From assembly GCA_009692275.1 (NCBI GenBank), contig SHZL01000169.1:1-6137 (forward strand): 6,137 bases of DNA, read 5' to 3'. This stretch comes from Lysobacterales bacterium (GTDB lineage: Bacteria; Pseudomonadota; Gammaproteobacteria; Xanthomonadales; SZUA-36). Below, one piece after another: positions 1 to 5,456 of the stretch (the first letter of the stretch is position 1; every line of letters starts with the position of its first letter). The notes under the pieces were generated by a model. That model had not been told where the DNA came from and searched no databases. It saw only the letters and a list, made by a program, of their open reading frames with translations. The translations under genes were made by a program, and so were the position numbers.

Positions 1-634
1 CAAATACCACGTCAAAGGAAAACACCAGGCGCTCCTCGTCCGGGGCAAAGTGCGGGTGGGCGAAATGCTGTAACCAGCCGGGGAATACGAGGCAGGTCCC
101 GTCCATCGGGAAATAATGCCGGTCGTAACCCCAGTTCTTCAGCGCAGGAAACGTTGACTCCACGTGCGGCGTTATGAAACCAATGGCACCTTCGGGCCGT
201 GGTCGAACCGGCACACGGGCGTAGTAGGTAAGTGCGCAGGAAGTATCGCGGTGCAGATGCGGCGCCTGGTAGGCACAAGCGGGATATAACACGGCCCAAC
301 TGGCAGAGATATGCCAGGGCGTGCCATTCACCGGCCACGAAGCGCGACGCTGGTGAGCCGCCATGTACGCAGCCACCGAAGGCTCGACAATTTCCACCAG
401 GAACTGATTCCACACCGGATTCGCAGCGCAATACTCATGCAGTACTACGTTGGGCTGGTACCCGCCCACTGTAGTAATACTGTCGCGCGAAACCCGGTTG
501 ATGACAGAAGGATCTGCCTGCAAAGCCTTCACCAGCTGCACCAGCTGTTCGTTCAAGGGGCTGTTGCCGTATTCACGATGCTGCACGACTACAGGAAATA
601 GTGTCTCAACAATGTCTTTAAGCGGTTTGCGCAT
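1..634 (-). CDS. putative 2OG-Fe(II) oxygenase (TIGR02466/PF13759-like), 3' end cut by the window edge
   Basis: The frame is open from an ATG at 634 to the left edge, giving 211 codons with the stop outside the window. The second half resembles the small putative 2-oxoglutarate/Fe(II) dioxygenase family known as TIGR02466. An 'SW' pair lies at residues 112-113. An H-L-H-R-D motif lies at 126-130, followed by a short strand reading ALTYYARVP. Then comes FPGWLQHFAHP at 184-194 and an Arg at 202 in ERLVFSFD. By family analogy, a His of 126/128 (possibly with D130) and H190 would bind iron and R202 would bind 2-oxoglutarate; these roles are inferred. Family members are about 200-220 residues, so only a few residues should be missing. 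No good Shine-Dalgarno sequence precedes ATG 634; an in-frame GTG at 652 is an alternative start. The gene lies 50 bases after the phospholipase D gene, with a candidate terminator between them. Substrate is unknown. Confidence 0.72.
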   Translation of the reverse strand, partial: MRKPLKDIVETLFPVVVQHREYGNSPLNEQLVQLVKALQADPSVINRVSRDSITTVGGYQPNVVLHEYCAANPVWNQFLVEIVEPSVAAYMAAHQRRASWPVNGTPWHISASWAVLYPACAYQAPHLHRDTSCALTYYARVPVRPRPEGAIGFITPHVESTFPALKNWGYDRHYFPMDGTCLVFPGWLQHFAHPHFAPDEERLVFSFDVVF

Positions 635-684
635 GGTGTTTGCAACGATCACCCGGGAAGTGAAAAGCTTACTCCAGATTCCTG

Positions 685-2496
685 CTAAAAAACCGGCTCG
701 AGGAAACCAAAGATCGAGCCCAGCAATAAGACGTTGAGTTGCCGCCGCGTTTTAACTACTCCCGGAAAGCTGCCCACGGAATAATAGTTGCGGTAGAAAT
801 CGACAGAGCCAGGCGGCACAACTTCCTTGCCCGGGATGAGTTCAAACGCCGATGTCGATCCATAATAATAGGCGTCGTACGTTGGTTCGATCGTGTCCCC
901 ATACTTCCGGCTCAGCTCCTTCTCGGTTTCCTCATCCGGCCGCATCGCCACCACCCAACTGTTCTGCGGCTCAATATCACGCCGGATCAATGCTTCCAGC
1001 GTTTGTGCGAAGGCCTGGTCCCAGACGATGAGGCCATTTTCGGTGTTGAAGTCTTCCGAGCGAGGATCAAAGTTATGCGAGCCTATCATGGCGATTTTCC
1101 CGTCCACCACGAAAGACTTGGAGTGCAACCCGATGCGGGGCATTGATTTGTTGGCGGCCGGGTTGACGACGGAATCATCCTCCGGGGGGGCGGACTGGCT
1201 GGTAAGGCCGCGGGACTTTTCCTCGATCAATAATGGCCAGCGCGGGAAGAACCCGGCCACGTCCTGCGGATAGGGCTTGAACTCGTACATCTCAAAGCCC
1301 AGCTTTTTCACGTAGCGCTTCTTGTGCTTGTGGGTGTTGGCATAAACGCTGTCGGCATCTGTTGATGCCAGGGAGTTGGTTGAAAACACCAATTCAATTT
1401 CAGGGTTTTCTTGCTTCAGCTCGCCAAATACCCGGCGCAGGTCCTTGGACAGCACCATGTATGGAGATTGAATGACTACCGAATGCTGTGCCTCCCGCAG
1501 CACCGTGAGCAGGGCCCTGGTTGGGTCTTTGTTGCCGTCGCCTTCCGGGTAGGCCACCTTGCGCGGCAGATCAGAGTAAAACTCCAGTCGCTCCACCCTG
1601 AACGCTGGCTCTATGAACAGCTTGCGCATCAGTCCTTCATCGCCAAGCCGTTCCAGCAGGGGCAGCAAACGCTCCGGTGGCTGGTAAGTCCCCAGGCCGG
1701 GATCCGGTTCGCGCAGCAACTCCTTGGCCACATCACGCAAGTGCTGCACCGGCACGGCCCTTGGGCCATTCCAGAACAAGTCGAAAGACTGCTCCATTTG
1801 CTTCACGGTTGAGCCATACACCGCAACATCGCGATCCTTGAAATCGTACTGCGGGTCGAAGTCAAAATAGCGATCAGCAATATTCCGCCCGCCAAGCACC
1901 CCGACCAACCCGTCTGCCACCAGCAATTTATTGTGCATGCGCTGGTTAAACCGTCGAAAACAACAGGCAACGGCACTGATCCAGTCGCGCCCGTCCATTT
2001 TCGCCTTGTTGAAGGAAGGGTTGTAGAACCTGATCTCGAAATTGGCATGGGCCATGGTCAACCCGACCAGGTATTCAATGTCGGAAAAAGTGAACATCTG
2101 GTCCAGTAACAGGCGCACCCGCACCCCGCGCTGCGCTGCCTTCAACAGTTCGTTGAGCGCCAGGCCTCCCGTGTCATCACGTCGCAGGATAAAGTTCTGC
2201 ACTTCGATGCTGTGCTTTGCTGCGCGGATCAGGTGGATGCGAATCATGAGCGCGGACTCACCTGCATCGAGCAACGTGATGTGGTGGTTGCCGTTGCTGA
2301 TGTCCGCGGCGGAGAAAGCCAGCAATGGGGAGTTCTCACTGCAGCGGTCCACTCGTTCCGCTGCACAACTCAGGGCTTGTTGCCTGGATTGAGCTATGCG
2401 GGCATCAACCTGCTCTACCCTCCTGGGTGACAGGGAACAGGCTGAAATTAGCAGCAGGAAAACCAGCGTCGGCGCGAGCCGGCACCCGGGCTTCAT
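685..2496 (-). CDS. phospholipase D family lipoprotein, cardiolipin synthase C (ClsC/YmdC)-like
   Basis: This is a 603-residue protein starting at ATG 2496. It has two phospholipase D HKD motifs: HNKLLVAD from residue 188, followed by GGRN, and HSKSFVVD from residue 458, followed by GSHNFDPRSEDFNTENG. Paired HKD motifs form one active site with a covalent phosphohistidine intermediate. The HNK...GGRN and HSK...GSHN arrangement and the overall layout suggest cardiolipin synthase C-type transphosphatidylation, but the substrate is inferred. The N-terminus is a lipoprotein signal: a short basic head, a hydrophobic stretch, then LLISAC with the lipidated Cys at residue 20. Ser follows the Cys, which favours sorting to the outer membrane. 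An in-frame GTG at 2520 would add eight residues. ATG 2496 is preferred because it forms an ATGA overlap with the upstream transferase stop and gives a compact signal peptide. No Shine-Dalgarno is visible, consistent with translational coupling. At about 600 residues it is longer than E. coli ClsC; part of the extra length is a Pro/Ser/Asn-rich linker just before the second HKD motif. Confidence 0.88.
   Translation of the reverse strand: MKPGCRLAPTLVFLLLISACSLSPRRVEQVDARIAQSRQQALSCAAERVDRCSENSPLLAFSAADISNGNHHITLLDAGESALMIRIHLIRAAKHSIEVQNFILRRDDTGGLALNELLKAAQRGVRVRLLLDQMFTFSDIEYLVGLTMAHANFEIRFYNPSFNKAKMDGRDWISAVACCFRRFNQRMHNKLLVADGLVGVLGGRNIADRYFDFDPQYDFKDRDVAVYGSTVKQMEQSFDLFWNGPRAVPVQHLRDVAKELLREPDPGLGTYQPPERLLPLLERLGDEGLMRKLFIEPAFRVERLEFYSDLPRKVAYPEGDGNKDPTRALLTVLREAQHSVVIQSPYMVLSKDLRRVFGELKQENPEIELVFSTNSLASTDADSVYANTHKHKKRYVKKLGFEMYEFKPYPQDVAGFFPRWPLLIEEKSRGLTSQSAPPEDDSVVNPAANKSMPRIGLHSKSFVVDGKIAMIGSHNFDPRSEDFNTENGLIVWDQAFAQTLEALIRRDIEPQNSWVVAMRPDEETEKELSRKYGDTIEPTYDAYYYGSTSAFELIPGKEVVPPGSVDFYRNYYSVGSFPGVVKTRRQLNVLLLGSIFGFLEPVF
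687..720 (-). terminator. candidate intrinsic terminator overlapping the phospholipase D stop codon
   Basis: On the - strand, GGCTCGA (720-714) and TCGAGCC (701-695) form a perfect 7-bp stem with a 12-base loop. Two G residues and then six T residues (692-687) follow. The last T is also the first base of the TAG stop codon (687-685) of the phospholipase D gene. The long loop and the GG between stem and T-run make it weaker than a classic terminator. It could end the transferase-phospholipase transcript before the oxygenase gene. Confidence 0.4.
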
Positions 2497-3308
2497 GAGG
2501 CAGCCAGCAGTTTGCAACACCTGACCTGGTCAAGGTGCTGCCGGGTGGCGACCGCACCGATGAAGTGTGTGCTGGGCCTGACCAGGTTCAGCGACCAGTC
2601 CCCGGCCCGGTCGTTCTCTATATCCAGCAGCGCGGGCGGCAGGTCCGGATCCATCTGCACGGTAAAGCGGCACAGTTGGTTGGCAATGCCGAGCCCGGAT
2701 GCCTTTACCACTGCTTCGTTACACGCCCATGCACGCAGGAACGCTTCATCCAGTCTTGCGGCAGGCACCTGTTGCAGTGCGCTGAATTCCGCTGCGCTAA
2801 AGTACCGCTGTGCCAGTCGCAAGGGCTCGCGCGCCTTGCGCCACTGCGGCTCCAGATCCACGCCGATGTGCCGAGAAGCGGAGATTCCGATCAGCAAACG
2901 GTTCTCGCTCTTGGCCATGCTGAATTTCAGCGTGCTGTCGTGCACACCGGCATCCAGCACCGGCTTGCCCCGGTTGCTGCGATTAATGACTACGTCCTTG
3001 CCCGGCAAACCCAGATAAGCGCCCAGCAGCAAGCGCAGGTAGAAACGGCGGGCAAAGCGCAGTCGCTGCACATCCATGCGGTCGTCCGGGGACTCACCAC
3101 CCCTGGATTGGCCACCCCTGGATTGGCCACCTAGGGCCTGCCGCAAGGAGCCACCAAGTTCTGCAAGGTCGAGGTACCAGAGATGAATCTGCTGCTCAGC
3201 CGGCCGGGTCAGTTGCTGCAGGGGCATGCGCACCGGTACGAATTCGTCCCGCCCGATCCAGCCCCCATTCCAGCCCCCAATCCGACGATTTTCAGTTTCT
3301 TCACCCAT
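2493..3308 (-). CDS. Sfp-type 4'-phosphopantetheinyl transferase superfamily protein with atypical motifs
   Basis: The product is 271 residues. The family moves the phosphopantetheine arm of CoA onto a serine of acyl or peptidyl carrier proteins in the cytoplasm. Recognisable features in order are IHLWYLDL at 41-48 (typical family start), NRSNRGKPVL near 109-118, GVDLE at 149-153, RYFSAAEF at 168-175 and WACNEAVVKASGLGI at 194-208. The metal-binding acidic residues D151, E153 and E198 are kept. Two positions are unusual. The Lys of the normal WxxKE motif is Asn197. The normal NxSHS segment reads SMAKS at 130-134, so the CoA-contacting His is Lys133. The protein may be a divergent subfamily or have altered activity. 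Residues 1-40 are non-conserved and Gly/Trp-rich; Met28 (ATG at 3227) is an alternative start, and no strong ribosome site precedes either. The gene is divergent from oleA, and its stop overlaps the phospholipase D start by 4 bases. Its target carrier protein is not in the window. Confidence 0.82.
   Translation of the reverse strand: MGEETENRRIGGWNGGWIGRDEFVPVRMPLQQLTRPAEQQIHLWYLDLAELGGSLRQALGGQSRGGQSRGGESPDDRMDVQRLRFARRFYLRLLLGAYLGLPGKDVVINRSNRGKPVLDAGVHDSTLKFSMAKSENRLLIGISASRHIGVDLEPQWRKAREPLRLAQRYFSAAEFSALQQVPAARLDEAFLRAWACNEAVVKASGLGIANQLCRFTVQMDPDLPPALLDIENDRAGDWSLNLVRPSTHFIGAVATRQHLDQVRCCKLLAAS
3097..3131. repeat. 15-bp tandem repeat, two full copies plus 5 bases, inside the transferase gene
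   Basis: The unit CCACCCCTGGATTGG occurs at 3097-3111 and 3112-3126, and CCACC follows at 3127-3131. The period is a multiple of three, so copies stay in frame and encode GGQSR GGQSR GGES (residues about 60-73) in the transferase. This region lies between the N-terminal strand and the GVDLE core, probably in a surface loop. Confidence 0.9.
3257..3283. repeat. 12-bp tandem repeat in the N-terminal codons of the transferase gene
   Basis: The 11-base string TCCAGCCCCCA appears at 3257-3267 and 3269-3279 with a 12-base period. It encodes the IGGWNGGWIG stretch at residues 10-19. It falls in the poorly conserved leader, upstream of the alternative start Met28. Confidence 0.75.
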
Positions 3309-3377
3309 TGCCCGGCTCTAATCCTAAGGAATTATTGGGGAATTGTTGCGTAGGCCACACCGCGAAAACGCCCGGTA

Positions 3378-3406
3378 AGTCTAGCGTAACGGCCCTGGCG
3401 TTTGAA
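3378..3406 (-). promoter_or_regulatory. weak candidate promoter for the transferase-phospholipase D pair
   Basis: On the - strand, TTCAAA (3406-3401) and TAGACT (3383-3378) are separated by 17 bases. Each matches the sigma-70 consensus at four of six positions. Transcription would start near 3371, about 60 bases before ATG 3308. This is a by-eye match in a divergent intergenic region. Confidence 0.2.
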
Positions 3407-3445
3407 TCGCGGACTTGCCAAAGTGACGTTTAGACCTACCAACGC

Positions 3446-3472
3446 TTGATCGTGAAGCCATGTGCCTATACC
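3446..3472 (+). promoter_or_regulatory. candidate promoter for the ole operon
   Basis: TTGATC (3446-3451) and TATACC (3467-3472) each match the sigma-70 consensus at four of six positions, with a short 15-base spacer. Transcription would start near 3480, downstream of the in-frame ATG at 3460 and about 25 bases before the preferred oleA start at 3505. The -10-like element overlaps a palindrome. Confidence 0.3.
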
Positions 3473-3479
3473 TTAGGCA
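3463..3479. repeat. inverted repeat overlapping the candidate ole promoter
   Basis: TGCCTA-TACCT-TAGGCA is a perfect 6-bp inverted repeat around a 5-base centre. It overlaps the TATACC element and lies 25 bases before oleA. It could be an operator half-site pair, but a short palindrome like this can occur by chance. Confidence 0.45.
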
Positions 3480-3491
3480 GGTTGCCAACCT
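3479..3491. repeat. second small inverted repeat in the oleA leader
   Basis: AGGTT-GCC-AACCT is a perfect 5-bp inverted repeat around three bases. It directly abuts the preceding palindrome, sharing base 3479, and ends 13 bases before the oleA ATG. In RNA it could form a small hairpin near the ribosome entry site, where no Shine-Dalgarno sequence is visible. Confidence 0.4.
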
Positions 3492-3504
3492 CACGAATGC
3501 CCCG

Positions 3505-4521
3505 ATGATCTTTAAAAACGTAGTCATACAGGCCATTGCGGCCATTGAGCCACCCATTCGCGCCACCTCGCGTGAATTGTCCGAACGCCTGTTACCCACG
3601 CTGCAGCGGCTGGGCATTCGCACCGACCTGCTGGAAGAGTTTTCCGGCATTGTCGCCCGGCGGTTTTGGAACCAGGGAACACTGCCCTCAGATGCTGCAA
3701 CGCTGGCGGCAGAAAAAGTGTTGGAGCAAAGCCAGGTCGATCGTAATCGCATTGGTGTCCTCATCAATACGTCAGTGTGTCGTGACTACCTGGAACCGTC
3801 GACTGCCTGCATCGTGCATGGCAATCTGCGCCTGAGCGAAAATTGCCTCAACTTCGATGTCGGCAATGCCTGCCTGGCATTTCTCAACGGTATGGATATC
3901 GCGGCACGGATGATTGAGCGGGAAGACATCGATTACGCATTGATCGTTGACGGCGAGTCCAGCCGCCCGATCACGGATGCCACCATTGAGCGCCTGCTCG
4001 GTCCGGACATCGATGAGCAACAATTCCGCGCTGAATTTGCCTCGCTGACGCTGGGTTCCGGATCCGCAGCAATGATCATGGCACGTCGCGAACTCGCACC
4101 GGATGGCCACAGGTACGTCGGCAGCGTTTCCCGCGCCGCAACGGAATTCAATAACCTGTGCCGTGGCCAGATGGACCAGATGGTTACCGAGACCAAGGTG
4201 CTGCTGCAGGAAGGGCTGAAACTGGCAGCAAGAACCTTCAGTGCCGCAGTAATCTCACTGGGCTGGGTTGCCAGCGAACTGGATCAGTTCATCATCCACC
4301 AGGTCAGCAAGGTCCACACCGAAGCGCTGGTCAAGTTGCTTGGGCTTGATCCGCAAAAAGTGCATGCTTTTTATCCCGAACTGGGTAACGTTGGGCCAGC
4401 CTCCGTGCCCATGGCCCTGGCCAAGGCCATTGAGCTTGGCAAGATTCACAGCGGCGACCGCGTGGCCTTGCTGGGTATCGGCTCAGGGCTGAACTGCTCC
4501 ATGGCGGAGATTATTTGGTAA
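3505..4521 (+). CDS. oleA: OleA, acyl-CoA head-to-head condensing thiolase
   Basis: OleA is a thiolase-superfamily (KAS III-like) cytoplasmic enzyme. It joins two fatty acyl-CoAs by a non-decarboxylative Claisen condensation to give a 2-alkyl-3-keto acid, the first step of long-chain olefin synthesis. From ATG 3505 the protein is 338 residues, the same length I recall for Xanthomonas campestris OleA, and it begins MIFKNVVI like that protein. Conserved segments include NTSVCRDYLEPSTA, NFDVGNACLAF, HQVSK, ELGNVGPASVP and a C-terminal LLGIGSGLNCSMAE. The nucleophile is C123, with H265 and N295 completing the thiolase triad, and E97 is the Glu reaching over from the partner subunit. These match C143, H285, N315 and E117 in the tagged numbering used for the X. 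campestris structure. An in-frame ATG at 3460 would add 15 residues without resemblance to known OleA and lies before the candidate transcription start, so it is not preferred. The gene overlaps oleB by 7 bases. Confidence 0.95.
   Translation: MIFKNVVIQAIAAIEPPIRATSRELSERLLPTLQRLGIRTDLLEEFSGIVARRFWNQGTLPSDAATLAAEKVLEQSQVDRNRIGVLINTSVCRDYLEPSTACIVHGNLRLSENCLNFDVGNACLAFLNGMDIAARMIEREDIDYALIVDGESSRPITDATIERLLGPDIDEQQFRAEFASLTLGSGSAAMIMARRELAPDGHRYVGSVSRAATEFNNLCRGQMDQMVTETKVLLQEGLKLAARTFSAAVISLGWVASELDQFIIHQVSKVHTEALVKLLGLDPQKVHAFYPELGNVGPASVPMALAKAIELGKIHSGDRVALLGIGSGLNCSMAEIIW
4506..4517 (+). promoter_or_regulatory. ribosome binding site and TTG start of oleB inside oleA
   Basis: GGAG at 4506-4509 lies five bases before a TTG at 4515-4517, all within the last codons of oleA. 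No ATG or GTG occurs in this frame before Met25, which would remove the conserved YPFDSYWLDLGG lead-in of OleB. The site therefore supports TTG as the start. Confidence 0.65.
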
Positions 4522-5456
4522 GCTCGGTTTATACCCCCGCAAAAGCGCTCTACCCGTTTGACAGCTACTGGCTGGACCTGGGCGGGATGCGCATGCATTA
4601 CCTCGATGAAGGTCCGCGCGATGCGCCTGTGGTGCTGATGCTGCATGGCAACCCGACGTGGTCATTTTACTACCGCAACCTGGTGCTGGCCCTGTGCCAC
4701 ACCCACCGCTGCATAGTTCCTGACCACATTGGTTGCGGGCTTTCGGACAAGCCGGATACCGCGCACTATGATTATCGCCTGTCCAGCCGCATCGACAACA
4801 TTGAGTCGCTGATTAACCATTTGCACCAGCACCAGCAGCTGCAAGGAGCGCCCACCCTGGTGCTGCACGACTGGGGCGGCATGATCGGGCTGGGCTGGGC
4901 AGTGCGTACCAATGCGCAGCTGAAAAAGCTGGTGCTCATGAACACTGCAGCCTTTCCCCTGCCCGCCGGAAAACGCTTGCCAGCTGCCCTCAGCATGGTG
5001 CGCAACACGGAGCTTGGCGCCTGGCTGGTATTACAATGCAATGTGTTTTCCCGGGTTGCTGCGCGCATTGGTTTCAGGAAAGCGGTGAGTAAACAGGTGC
5101 GGGCGGCGTACACCGGTCCATACGACACCCCGGCCAACCGCATCGCAACCTTACGCTTCGTGCAGGATATCCCCTTAATGAAAAGCGACCCTGGCTTTGA
5201 CATTTTGCTCAATACGGTGGAGCATCTAGGCCAGTTCAGGAGCGTTCCATGCCTGATTGCCTGGGGCGCGAAGGATTTTGTGTTCGATGACCGCTTTCTG
5301 AGCAAGTGGCTGGAGCTGTATCCGGACGCCGCAGTTCACCGCTTTGCGGATTGCGGTCATTACATTCTCGAAGACGGCGGCCCGGGACTGATAGACACGA
5401 TCAAGGCATTTATCGAAATCAAGGATGATTCGACTTATGGACAAGCTGGCGAATAA
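4515..5456 (+). CDS. oleB: OleB, beta-lactone decarboxylase (alpha/beta-hydrolase fold)
   Basis: OleB belongs to the haloalkane dehalogenase-like alpha/beta hydrolases. In this pathway it decarboxylates cis-beta-lactones to cis-olefins. The 313-residue protein shows HGNPTW at 44-49 (oxyanion region, with N46), the nucleophile elbow LVLHDWGG with D119, an acid candidate D254 in WGAKDFVFDD, and the catalytic His282 in CGHYILEDGG. W120 next to the nucleophile and N46 form the Asn-Trp pair that binds halide in true dehalogenases, so motifs alone do not separate the two functions. Its place between oleA and oleC makes OleB the clear reading. Translation appears to start at TTG 4515, with GGAG five bases upstream, overlapping the oleA end by 7 bases. 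The end overlaps oleC by 20 bases. OleB and OleC are separate proteins here, unlike the OleBC fusions of some actinobacteria. Confidence 0.93.
   Translation: MVSSVYTPAKALYPFDSYWLDLGGMRMHYLDEGPRDAPVVLMLHGNPTWSFYYRNLVLALCHTHRCIVPDHIGCGLSDKPDTAHYDYRLSSRIDNIESLINHLHQHQQLQGAPTLVLHDWGGMIGLGWAVRTNAQLKKLVLMNTAAFPLPAGKRLPAALSMVRNTELGAWLVLQCNVFSRVAARIGFRKAVSKQVRAAYTGPYDTPANRIATLRFVQDIPLMKSDPGFDILLNTVEHLGQFRSVPCLIAWGAKDFVFDDRFLSKWLELYPDAAVHRFADCGHYILEDGGPGLIDTIKAFIEIKDDSTYGQAGE

Noticed and set aside
12..431. A 139-codon - strand frame at the left end
   Set aside because: It is an out-of-frame shadow of the oxygenase gene, which uses another - strand frame open from 634 to the edge with coherent family motifs.
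635..684. A separate promoter for the oxygenase gene in the 50-base gap
   Set aside because: No convincing -35/-10 pair can be seen in the gap; the gene may depend on readthrough or on a promoter inside the phospholipase D coding region.
739..1273. Overlapping + strand frames of 135 and 126 codons within the phospholipase D region
   Set aside because: They are antisense to the C-terminal half of the phospholipase D gene, including its second HKD motif, and have no recognisable content.
2512..3134. Two long + strand open frames (168 and 199 codons) opposite the transferase gene
   Set aside because: Both lie antisense to a gene with clear family motifs, and their translations show no recognisable domain. 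Long antisense frames are expected in GC-rich coding DNA.
3309..3340. AATAAT as a -10 element on the - strand before the transferase gene
   Set aside because: No acceptable -35 sequence lies 16-18 bases upstream of it; the TTCAAA/TAGACT pair, though weak, fits better.
4515..5456. Reading oleB as a haloalkane dehalogenase
   Set aside because: The catalytic motifs fit both functions, but overlap with oleA and oleC identifies it as the pathway decarboxylase.
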